From Cyanobacteria bacterium PR.3.49 (GTDB lineage Bacteria; Cyanobacteriota; Vampirovibrionia; Obscuribacterales; Obscuribacteraceae), in contig PNKB01000028.1 in NCBI GenBank assembly GCA_013997645.1, positions 1-38,130 of the forward strand: a stretch of 38,130 nt of DNA. Reading direction: 5' to 3'. The notes under the pieces are model-generated. The model ran no database searches, had not been told where the DNA came from, and saw only the letters and a program-made list of their open reading frames with translations. Position numbers and translations under genes: made by a program. Of the stretch, positions 16,318-23,204 are shown piece after piece. Each line of letters starts with the position of its first letter. The first letter of the stretch is position 1.

Positions 16318-17139
16318 ATGAACCCGAATTTGAAAGAACAATTTCGAAAAATCGGTGCTCGGGTGAAATTTGTTTTTGTAGATACCGAAGAAAGAATTGG
16401 TTTCACAAGAGTAAACCATCCACCTGCAAGCCTCGATGTTGTTGAGGATAAAGAAGGAGAGATTTTTCAAATCAACATCCGTAAAGATGTTTCCAAAACC
16501 CTTGATATATCCGTTCTTGAGGTGTTGCCAAAAGACAAACACCTGGTTCTTCTGGCACGTCAAACGGACGAGGAAGGAAAAGCGATCTCAAAAGATCACT
16601 TTCTTTGCGGACACGATGAAAGACATCTGTTTGTCGCCGGTGTGGATAAAGTTTCCACAGTAGCCGCAGCCAAAGCGTCTCTCAAGCCTGCGGAAATCCT
16701 TTCCCTCGAAACCGGCATCACCAACGAAAAACGCAATCGCAGAAAGACAAAAGTCTTTAAGCGCCAGGGAGAATGGTTCTTCATTCCCGCCGCTCTCGTT
16801 GCAAATCCGGCATTAATACTCAATGACGAGCCAATGCGTCGAAACAAAAGAAGCAAAGCACACATTGCAGAATTCGCCTACAGAACAGGCGGCGAAAATG
16901 TAAGAGTGTGCAGCCAATACCCGAATGGACTGACGCAGAAAGAGTACAAGACCTTGATCGCAGAGAATCCAAACGCCAAATATTTCAATTGGAGAGATAT
17001 GAAGCGCAACGCTTCTCTCTACGTCAAGGGAAAAATCAGGCATGCCGATCATGCTACCGTGCATCTCGACACCTGGCATCGCGTTCTAATGAATACCGAG
17101 CGCTTTCCAGAATCAATAACTGTCGTTTTTCTCGACTAG
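16318..17139 (+). CDS. unknown protein upstream of RtcB
   Basis: No family recognised. The start is uncertain: ATG 16318 (273 residues) is preceded by AAAGGAG 14 bases away; ATG 16294 and GTG 16246 are in-frame alternatives with no better site. The protein is basic, without signal peptide or membrane span. It has His-rich spots (DHFLCGHDERHLFVAGV; GKIRHADHATVHLDTWHRV), an aromatic GEWFFIPA, and a middle basic linker (NEKRNRRKTKVFKR). The spaced His/Asp residues in the last 40 positions could bind metal. It lies 135 bases upstream of the RtcB gene on the same strand and after the same promoter, suggesting a role in the same RNA-repair process. Confidence 0.7.
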   Translation: MNPNLKEQFRKIGARVKFVFVDTEERIGFTRVNHPPASLDVVEDKEGEIFQINIRKDVSKTLDISVLEVLPKDKHLVLLARQTDEEGKAISKDHFLCGHDERHLFVAGVDKVSTVAAAKASLKPAEILSLETGITNEKRNRRKTKVFKRQGEWFFIPAALVANPALILNDEPMRRNKRSKAHIAEFAYRTGGENVRVCSQYPNGLTQKEYKTLIAENPNAKYFNWRDMKRNASLYVKGKIRHADHATVHLDTWHRVLMNTERFPESITVVFLD

Positions 17140-17167
17140 CATTAAGTATGTCCTGGAATAAGAGGAC

Positions 17168-17210
17168 TCTGCGCGTACATTACTTTTCCCACCCAACCGG
17201 TACGCGCAGA
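17168..17210 (+). repeat. 11-bp perfect stem-loop between the unknown gene and rtcB
   Basis: TCTGCGCGTAC (17168-17178) pairs exactly with GTACGCGCAGA (17200-17210) around a 21-base pyrimidine-rich loop. There is no T-run, so it is unlikely to be a terminator. It may be an operator dyad, an RNA processing site, or a structured RNA that the downstream ligase's own mRNA carries. Confidence 0.6.
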
Positions 17211-17274
17211 CAAACCTCCGTTTCATCACTTAATCGCATCAAATACAGTGCAACGCGCTGGAAAGAAAACATAT

Positions 17275-18381
17275 ATGAGTATCAGCATTATTTCATCGAA
17301 GAAAAATTGGATTGAGAGCCGCGCCGTCGATCAACTGCAAAAGTGTTTTGAATTGCCGGGCATGAAAGCAGCCATCGGCATGCCCGATCTCCATCCTGGC
17401 AACGGAGCACCGATTGGTGCCGTATTTGCCTGCGAAAGATTTCTCTATCCACATCTGGTCGGCAGCGACATCGGCTGCGGTATGGCGCTTTTCCGCACCA
17501 ACATGAAGAAAGGCAGAATCAGGATCGAGAAATGCATTGACAGCCTTAAGAATCTAGACCTTCCATGGAATGGCGACATCGATATATTGCTTCAGGAAGA
17601 AGGAATGAAAAGCTCCCAATTCGATAACTCGCTCGGAACCATCGGTGGTGGCAATCACTTCGCCGAACTGCAGTGCATCAATGAAATTCTTGACGAGGAA
17701 GCGTTTGCTCGGCTTCAACTGAACGCATCAGAATTACTGCTTTTGGTTCACAGTGGCTCCCGCGGGCTTGGAGAATCAATCCTTCGCTGGCATACGGCAC
17801 GCTTCAGTGCCCGCGGTCTTTATGAGGACTCCGTTGATGCCGACGATTACTTATGGGCGCACAATCATGCTCGCACCTGGGCAAAGCTGAATCGCAAAGT
17901 GATTGCTCTGCGCTTTCTGCATTCACTTGGAGAATCCGGCCAACCCATACTGGATGTTTGCCACAACCATGTGGAAAAGGTAGAAGTCGGTGCAAGCAGT
18001 TTTTGGCTGCATAGAAAAGGAGCAGCTGATTCGAATAAAGGTCCCCTGGTAATACCAGGCTCAAGAGGAACACTGAGTTATCTTGTTGTGCCGACTGAAG
18101 ATCAAAGCAAAAATCTTTTCACTGTTGCACACGGAGCCGGACGAAAATGGAGTCGCTCCGATTGCAAACATCGACTGCGCCGTCGCTATTCAGAAAGCAG
18201 TCTCAGGAGAAATAAATTCGGCGGTCGCATCATTTGTGCCGATAAAGAATTACTCTACGAAGAAGCGCCCCAAGCATACAAAGACATTGATGTCGTGGTC
18301 GGCGACCTGATTGATGCCGGATTGGTCCGTCCTGTAGCTTCTCTGGCGCCTGTTATCACCTTCAAAACTAACGCATCATAG
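17275..18381 (+). CDS. RtcB-family RNA ligase, release factor H-coupled type
   Basis: The start is ATG 17275 (the upstream GTG is not favoured). The 368 residues fit the shorter 'release factor H-coupled RtcB' branch: the opening IISSKKNWIESRAVDQL and MPDLHPGNGAPIGA are typical. Metal and catalytic residues are present: Asp65 and Cys68 in SDIGCGM, His128 in GGGNHF, His159 in LVHSGSRGLGE, and His286 in AHGAGRKWSR, the histidine guanylylated in RtcB enzymes. RtcB joins 2',3'-cyclic phosphate or 3'-phosphate RNA ends to 5'-OH ends using GTP and Mn2+. No prfH gene is adjacent in the window. Its end overlaps the convergent small membrane protein by 14 bases. Confidence 0.9.
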   Translation: MSISIISSKKNWIESRAVDQLQKCFELPGMKAAIGMPDLHPGNGAPIGAVFACERFLYPHLVGSDIGCGMALFRTNMKKGRIRIEKCIDSLKNLDLPWNGDIDILLQEEGMKSSQFDNSLGTIGGGNHFAELQCINEILDEEAFARLQLNASELLLLVHSGSRGLGESILRWHTARFSARGLYEDSVDADDYLWAHNHARTWAKLNRKVIALRFLHSLGESGQPILDVCHNHVEKVEVGASSFWLHRKGAADSNKGPLVIPGSRGTLSYLVVPTEDQSKNLFTVAHGAGRKWSRSDCKHRLRRRYSESSLRRNKFGGRIICADKELLYEEAPQAYKDIDVVVGDLIDAGLVRPVASLAPVITFKTNAS

Positions 18382-18559
18382 ATGTCCCGGCCGGAACGCT
18401 ACTGTCGTTAGGCATTCTGATTGAGTCGGATGCCGTGTCCCGCGTCGAAGAATTTGGAAGACCCGGCCAAACGTTGCATAGAAACAGCAGAACACCAATA
18501 GACAGAACCACAATTGCTAATGGACCTGCGGCTGGATTATCCGTACTGCTGACTTTCAT
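18368..18559 (-). CDS. small single-span membrane protein, paralogue of 12583-12780
   Basis: This 63-residue protein has one transmembrane helix (about 13-33, LAIVVLSIGVLLFLCNVW) and a polar Ser/Asp-rich tail. It shares layout and several residues with the protein at 12583-12780 (MKV start, Pro-Ala/Gly before the helix, VWP-x-x-P after it). The ribosome site is weak. Its 3' end overlaps the end of rtcB on the other strand by 14 bases. Confidence 0.55.
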   Translation of the reverse strand: MKVSSTDNPAAGPLAIVVLSIGVLLFLCNVWPGLPNSSTRDTASDSIRMPNDSSVPAGTSMMR

Positions 18560-18946
18560 CGAAACAAATTCCGTGATGGAAAGACTGATTAGTAGACGCT
18601 CTCAACAGGCAAAGTTTCCCAGTTTGCTTAATGTTTTTTCGCAATCACCTTGCCAATGTCCGTCGTTTTTTCGTTACGGATCACGCGGTACATTCGCAGA
18701 ATGTCGCCAATCGGTCATATTTGCGGTCAGATCAGCCCCCCCGAAAACCATTTGAGGCAGAGGAATACAGACGGCGATTCTTTCTCATACATTGCAAAAC
18801 TGCCAGTAATTGGCTGTCAATCGGGGTTTTCCCCAGAAAGTTAGGCATTAGCCCGGACAGACCAATTGCAAATTCAGTAATACACTATATGCGAAGCGAA
18901 TATCGACGGCAGCCCTACGCTGCAACGTCTTTCCAGGAGCGTGTCT
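18560..18946. other. gene-poor interval
   Basis: No frame here has a good start, ribosome site or recognisable protein. The interval includes a short GGGG-TTTT-CCCC dyad near 18821-18835 and a possible TTGCAA box near 18865, ahead of the zinc-ribbon gene. It may hold that gene's promoter or decayed sequence. Confidence 0.4.
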
Positions 18947-19297
18947 ATGTTTACAGATAAAGTTTTAAGATGTTGCGATTGCACCAACGATTTTGTTTTC
19001 ACTGAAGGCGAGCAAGAATTTTTCCACGCCAAAGGGCTGAGCAACTTGCCCAAAAGATGCTCCGATTGTCGCGTCATCACAAGACTCCGCAGAGCCGGAC
19101 GTGCAGTCGACAATGTATCGCAAGCGGTTTGCGCCAAGTGCGAATCATCATTCACCTTGCCTTTCAAGCCACTCGGATACAAGCCGACCTTTTGCAACAC
19201 GTGCTTCAGGCTACACCGCGCAGAGATGGAAGCATCGCGCAGCCAAACGGTAGAGCTGGCCATTCCCACGGCCGAACCAGCAGTCGCAACGGTTTGA
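18947..19297 (+). CDS. double zinc-ribbon protein (zf-trcl-like)
   Basis: The start is ATG 18947 with AGGAG 7 bases upstream. Of 116 residues, 1-45 match the probable zinc-binding domain with 'C-x2-C...FVFTEGEQEFFHAKGLSN' then 'PKRCSDCR' (four Cys: CCDC and CSDC). Residues 62-90 form a second ribbon, CAKCESSFTLPFKP...FCNTCF, another C-x2-C pair of the CxxC-20-CxxC type. The rest is Ala/Glu-rich. Such proteins likely bind zinc and perhaps nucleic acid or protein; no enzymatic role is known to me. Confidence 0.8.
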   Translation: MFTDKVLRCCDCTNDFVFTEGEQEFFHAKGLSNLPKRCSDCRVITRLRRAGRAVDNVSQAVCAKCESSFTLPFKPLGYKPTFCNTCFRLHRAEMEASRSQTVELAIPTAEPAVATV

Positions 19298-19324
19298 GCT
19301 GAACATATACGCTCAACAATTCTC

Positions 19325-19358
19325 AATGGCGCAGTATCGGCTGCGCCATTTTGCTTTT
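19325..19358 (+). terminator. rho-independent terminator
   Basis: A 9-bp perfect stem (AATGGCGCA with TGCGCCATT) and 8-base loop are followed by TTGCTTTT. It ends the zinc-ribbon gene and lies 20 bases from the end of the convergent Crp/Fnr gene. Confidence 0.8.
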
Positions 19359-19378
19359 CTCGACACCCAGTTTGTTTG

Positions 19379-20104
19379 CTAAATCAAACGTCCGTAATTA
19401 TCACGCACTGCGGCATAGCATTCGCAACTAATACCTTCCAGTCCATGGCGATTGGTGATTGTCATTCGTCCGTGCTTATAGCTGACGAGCCCATTGTCTT
19501 GAAGCGACTTCGCCACCAGGCTCACGCCCGGTCTTCTCACGCCTAGCATGGTCGCCAAGAATTCGTGCGTCAGCGAAAAAGTGTCGCCTTCCACCCGATC
19601 GTGCGTAGACAGAAGCCATCTGGCACAGCGTTGCTCGATTGTATGCAATCGATTACAGGCTGTCCCTTGAGCAAGCAACTCAAACAAAGCCTGAGCGTAC
19701 TTCTTGAGCACCAGGCTGAATTCGGGATTTGTTTCCATTGCCTGCATCAACTCTTCCGCCGGCACTTTCCAAGCCGTTCCGCCAATCTGGCAGACGATTT
19801 TCGATGGCATGTCGATCGCAGCAAGTATAATCGGAACCCCGACCATACCTTCGTTTCCGATGGTGGCGGCTTCAATTTCGGTGCCGTCTTCAAGAACAGT
19901 AATCTTCGACATCACGCATGTTTCGGGGAAATATGCATATTTCAAAGCTTGCCGCGGAGCATAAACTACTTCTTTCGGCGAAATTTCCACAAGCTCAATG
20001 CTTGGAAACAAGGCTCTCCGCTCTGGCTCGGAAAGACGTTCCAGCAGGGCGTTGCGGGTTTGTGAATGCGTTTGTGTTTGCGTTTCCATGTGAGATTCAA
20101 TCAT
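19379..20104 (-). CDS. Crp/Fnr family transcriptional regulator
   Basis: This 241-residue protein has a cyclic-nucleotide-binding-like beta barrel (about 25-130; APRQALKYAYFPETCVMSKI, then GNEGMVGVPIIL), a dimer helix (135-165), and a C-terminal winged helix-turn-helix. Its recognition region is SLTHEFLATMLGVRRPGVSLVAKSL (written in two parts: SLTHEFLATMLG, VRRPGVSLVAKSL). The barrel lacks the R-x-A/S cAMP-phosphate signature of Crp and the N-terminal Cys set of Fnr, so its signal is unknown. The first ATG (20104) is kept; a second ATG five codons later is possible. Four dyads upstream may be its own operators. Confidence 0.9.
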   Translation of the reverse strand: MIESHMETQTQTHSQTRNALLERLSEPERRALFPSIELVEISPKEVVYAPRQALKYAYFPETCVMSKITVLEDGTEIEAATIGNEGMVGVPIILAAIDMPSKIVCQIGGTAWKVPAEELMQAMETNPEFSLVLKKYAQALFELLAQGTACNRLHTIEQRCARWLLSTHDRVEGDTFSLTHEFLATMLGVRRPGVSLVAKSLQDNGLVSYKHGRMTITNRHGLEGISCECYAAVRDNYGRLI

Positions 20105-20626
20105 AAAAAACTAGCCCAAATAAGTTTCCATCACACGTAAAACACGTGAACCCCTCGATGGATTTGAGAATAACAACGACACCTCAAGTGTAACCTGTTT
20201 TTTTTGAACACTGCCAGCCAGCATAATAGTGATTTTTCAACACTTAGTTTGTTCGCTACCGAACAGACCGCAAAAGCTCTCCCTATAAGGCTTTTCATAA
20301 TCATCAAATTCGCTGGATTGCGACCGCCTTAAGCATCTATCCAATTTATTGCAGAACAAAAATTACTGTCACAGAAAAACGATATGGCAGCATTGAGTAC
20401 GCAGAATGCGCTCAGCAAGAGCCTTGCCGTTCAATTACACAACAACGAAGAAAGCAAAAACAAAAGCACTTCTCGTCACGCGGGATAACAGTTGTGTAAA
20501 AAATAACGAGCCTTAAGCGCTGGGCGACGCGGATTCAGCCTGAGAAATCTCAGCGCCTTCGTCATTATGCGGAACTCTTAGCTTTCTTGCCTGTCCTATC
20601 AGCGGAAATCACCGAGGAAGCCTGAA
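20105..20626. promoter_or_regulatory. 520-base intergenic region with several dyads
   Basis: No gene is supported here. Dyads include ACAC-CTCAA-GTGT (20179-20191), AGTG...CACT near 20228-20244, TGTTCG-CTAC-CGAACA (20250-20265), and CACGT repeats near 20141-20156. All lie in the upstream half nearest the Crp/Fnr gene. Nearer the DUF2188 gene, CTGAG-AAAT-CTCAG (20540-20553) competes with GCGCTG/CAGCGC. The dyads are plausible operator or leader structures; none is assigned to a known regulator. Confidence 0.4.
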
Positions 20627-20839
20627 ATGAAAAACAATGAACTACATGTAGTGCCGACGACCGAGGGCTGGCAAATCACCCCTGCTAACAAAGAAGACGA
20701 AACGTTCGATACACGAACAGAAGCAGTAGTCGCCGCATTGCAAGTCGCGGAGATCGAAAATCTCGAAGTAATCGTACACTCAGATGACGGTGAAATTGAA
20801 GAAAGACTCACAGATTCACCCGGTCAGCTTGCCGCCTAG
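20627..20839 (+). CDS. DUF2188-like small protein
   Basis: This 70-residue acidic protein has the same plan as 270-485: ELHVVPTTEGWQIT (conserved VVP and Trp), FDTRTEAVVAALQVAE, and LEVIVHSDDGEIEERLT. GAGGAAG lies 7 bases before the ATG, a good ribosome site. DUF2188 proteins are common small proteins of unknown function. It is the first gene of a run of three small plus-strand ORFs. Confidence 0.75.
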   Translation: MKNNELHVVPTTEGWQITPANKEDETFDTRTEAVVAALQVAEIENLEVIVHSDDGEIEERLTDSPGQLAA

Positions 20840-20952
20840 ATTTGATGCTGTAGTTCCTTAAACTTGCATCTAAGTCAGCTTTTTTGACCTTTTCATTGGA
20901 ACCCGCTGAATTTCAGGAAAGTCTAATGCACTGTCAGCTAGAGGTGGGAGCA

Positions 20953-21075
20953 ATGGACGAACGCGAATCGGAAAGAGACAAAGAAACAACGCAAGGTAAC
21001 GTTGAATCGACTACACGCGACGACAAATGCATGGAAGAATCTCGAGATTTCGAATCGATGATTCCGAATGACTAA
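20953..21075 (+). CDS. possible small, highly charged protein
   Basis: From ATG 20953, with GAGG 8 bases upstream, a 40-residue frame is almost entirely Glu, Asp, Arg, Lys, Ser and Thr. No domain is visible, and a longer frame to TTG 20884 has no ribosome site. It sits between two short genes of the same run. Charged low-complexity ORFs are easily spurious, so support is limited to the ribosome site and position. Confidence 0.35.
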   Translation: MDERESERDKETTQGNVESTTRDDKCMEESRDFESMIPND

Positions 21076-21117
21076 GAGGCATGTGCACATACATGTGCGA
21101 AGCAAGAGACTAGAAAG

Positions 21118-21345
21118 ATGAACAGTAAGAAAAATGAAGCCTGCAGGATTGTAAAACACACCTGGACGGTCAAACACAACGAAGACGAATTCAATTTTGA
21201 AACGCTGGATGCGGCCGTTTGGTATGCGACCGGCGTCGAGTCAGTATCGAATTCTGTCACTCATATCAATGCACGTTTGCGTGTCATTACTCTTTTACCG
21301 GCAGCCACTCTCGCCGTTGGCAGCAGCGAAAAACTGGCAGCATAA
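21118..21345 (+). CDS. small protein, divergent DUF2188-like
   Basis: This 75-residue product has 'HTWTVKHNEDEFNFETLDAAVWYATGV', which follows the Trp...F-T-x-x-A-A layout of its neighbour at 20627, but lacks the family's C-terminal 'DG' turn. AGAAAG immediately precedes the ATG. The C-terminus ends EKLAA, as the neighbour ends GQLAA. Relation to DUF2188 is tentative. Confidence 0.5.
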   Translation: MNSKKNEACRIVKHTWTVKHNEDEFNFETLDAAVWYATGVESVSNSVTHINARLRVITLLPAATLAVGSSEKLAA

Positions 21346-21415
21346 ACGCAGAATTAAACTATTTGCTCTCAAGCAACAGGTTTTGTTCAAACATCTCGTG
21401 CCATTGAATTTGTAA

Positions 21416-22066
21416 TCAAACCATATTGCCGACTATGCATTCTTCCGCGAATTCAGTGCTCTGCTGATCAAGGTCCGGTTTTGAGGCCATCCAAGAACGG
21501 ATAACAACTTCAGTACCGGGATGTCGCAAATGACCAAGTCCATGAAGCGCACCATGCTGGCAAATTTCAGAATCCAATTTCAAAGTCTGACAGAGAATTT
21601 CAAACATTACGTTTTGAATGCTGGGTCCTTCTGCAGTTTCCGAGTGCACTTGAGTAATGGAGTATTCATCCGTAAAGGAATCCCACCACATATAACAAGC
21701 AGTATGCAGAGGCTTAACTGCAAAGAGATCTTTATACAAGTGATACATCGACCTCACGCATTCTTCGCGCAATGCCGGTGGAACCTCTTCTTCCCACAAA
21801 ACCTCAGACACCGCCCCCGGCATCAGGCATGAGCGCATAGCCGCTAAGCCGTGCTCAAGCTGCTCATCTGAGTATTTCTCAGTGAGCCCTTGAGGGTTGG
21901 TAAAAAGCTGGGTGTAAAACTCGACGAGCTTTACCGGCTCATATTTCACTTCCAGATCGTCGGCCCAATACCAGTACTCTTCCTCTTCAGTAGCAGGTAT
22001 CGGATGATTGAAAATGTAATCGACGAATTCATCAAATGAAGCATTGCAGAGATCGTAGCTTGGCAT
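21416..22066 (-). CDS. conserved-looking hypothetical protein
   Basis: This 216-residue acidic, Trp/Tyr-rich protein has no signal or transmembrane span. Features are FDEFVDYIFNHPIP, YWYWADDLEV, a helical middle and HGALHGLGHLRHPGTEVVI near the C-terminus. The last has regularly spaced His-Gly pairs, resembling a HEAT-like helical turn. I know of similar proteins without an assigned function. The first ATG is kept although its upstream ribosome site is weak. Confidence 0.65.
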   Translation of the reverse strand: MPSYDLCNASFDEFVDYIFNHPIPATEEEEYWYWADDLEVKYEPVKLVEFYTQLFTNPQGLTEKYSDEQLEHGLAAMRSCLMPGAVSEVLWEEEVPPALREECVRSMYHLYKDLFAVKPLHTACYMWWDSFTDEYSITQVHSETAEGPSIQNVMFEILCQTLKLDSEICQHGALHGLGHLRHPGTEVVIRSWMASKPDLDQQSTEFAEECIVGNMV

Positions 22067-22247
22067 TTTGCACTCTCACCAAATATGCCGGAGTCGACAA
22101 CTCAAAAGTCAGCAGAAAACGGGATGCCTGGATGCAGATCCTTAATACTTATACCTTTATACCCTCATGTATACCCGCCGGCGCCGACAAGCATTGCATG
22201 ACCGCTGTGCCCAGCCAGTTGGTCGTTTGCGGATTTAATCTTGCTTT

Positions 22248-23204
22248 TTAACAGACCACCGCGCCGGCGGTTCCTCCCAGCACAAGGCTGGCGGCTCCCA
22301 CAATTGCCGCATCGAGTCCTAATTGCGCATTGACCACCTTACAGGTGGCGGGTCCGGGCAGGGCTCTTTCACGAAGCACATGCCTGGCAGGCTCGAGAAG
22401 TAAATCTCCCAGCTCGCCAAGACCACCTCCAATGATAATCAAATCAGGATCGAGCGCGTTGGCCAGGCTGACCAAGCCAAATCCCAGATATTCACCTGTT
22501 TTTGCAATCGCTTTGCCGCCCGGTCCATCAGGATTTTGGCTGGCATCTTTGACCACGTCGCGCCCGGTTATTCCTTTCTGGTTGTTGCCCGTTATTTCCC
22601 GCCATGTCTCAACCAATCCCGGTCCGCTGCAATACGCCTCCAGTGTTCCGCGGGCACCACCTGTATCGCGTCTTGCATCGGCATCCATCGTAAGAAGTAT
22701 GTGTCCAAACTCGCCGCCGCTCCAGTGCGCGCCGTGATGAATAGCGCCTCTAGACAGCAATGCGCCACCTACGCCGGTGCCCAAAGCGAGAAAAACAACA
22801 GTGCCATTGGCGCACTCGCGCGCAGCGCCGAATCGAGTTTCTCCTAAAGCCAGAACATTCACATCATTGTCGACGGCTGCATGGATCTCCAAAGCATTAC
22901 GGAATTGATCAGCTATTTTTATGCCTTTCCAACCAGGAATCACATCAGTTGCCGAAAACACAATACCGTTTATGGCGTCGATTTGCCCACCCGCCCCTAT
23001 GCCGACGGCCTGGATGTTTCCATCTGATTTGGACTTAAGAGATGCCGCTACTGCAATAGCTTCTTCAAGAATTTTTTTGCCGCCATCTTTTACAGGCGTG
23101 GGACGTTCTTCTCTAACGATCACTTTGCCTGTCGCAGAGACAATCCCTCCTGCAATTTTTGTTCCGCCAATATCAATGCCAATGCAGTGCATACTGTCAC
23201 GCAT
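22248..23204 (-). CDS. ROK family sugar kinase
   Basis: This 318-residue protein has the ROK fold: phosphate loop GIDIGGTKIAG (9-19), catalytic Asp114 in VDNDVNVLALGE, second phosphate motif ALGTGVGGALL (140-150), and GGEFGH (163-168) with the substrate-contacting Glu165 and His168. The family's zinc site (C-x-C-G-x2-G-C) that normally follows is replaced by RDTGGARGTLEAYC, leaving no Cys ligands. The fold suggests glucokinase-like phosphorylation of a hexose or amino sugar, but specificity is open. Its ATG overlaps the last 8 bases of the upstream gene, so they are co-translated. A second ATG four codons in is an alternative start. Confidence 0.9.
   Translation of the reverse strand: MRDSMHCIGIDIGGTKIAGGIVSATGKVIVREERPTPVKDGGKKILEEAIAVAASLKSKSDGNIQAVGIGAGGQIDAINGIVFSATDVIPGWKGIKIADQFRNALEIHAAVDNDVNVLALGETRFGAARECANGTVVFLALGTGVGGALLSRGAIHHGAHWSGGEFGHILLTMDADARRDTGGARGTLEAYCSGPGLVETWREITGNNQKGITGRDVVKDASQNPDGPGGKAIAKTGEYLGFGLVSLANALDPDLIIIGGGLGELGDLLLEPARHVLRERALPGPATCKVVNAQLGLDAAIVGAASLVLGGTAGAVVC

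Noticed and set aside
16908..17315. Frame bridging the unknown gene and rtcB
   Set aside because: It overlaps both genes in another frame, is very basic and contains the stem-loop; treated as chance.
1916..18381. A toxin-antitoxin reading of the paired nucleotidyltransferases
   Set aside because: MNT-type antitoxins are shorter and are paired with HEPN proteins; here both genes are COG3541-like enzymes, and no HEPN partner is adjacent.
20250..20265. TGTTCG-CTAC-CGAACA as a LexA box
   Set aside because: The half-sites are in the reverse order (GTTC...GAAC) to the Gram-positive/cyanobacterial GAAC-N4-GTTC arrangement.
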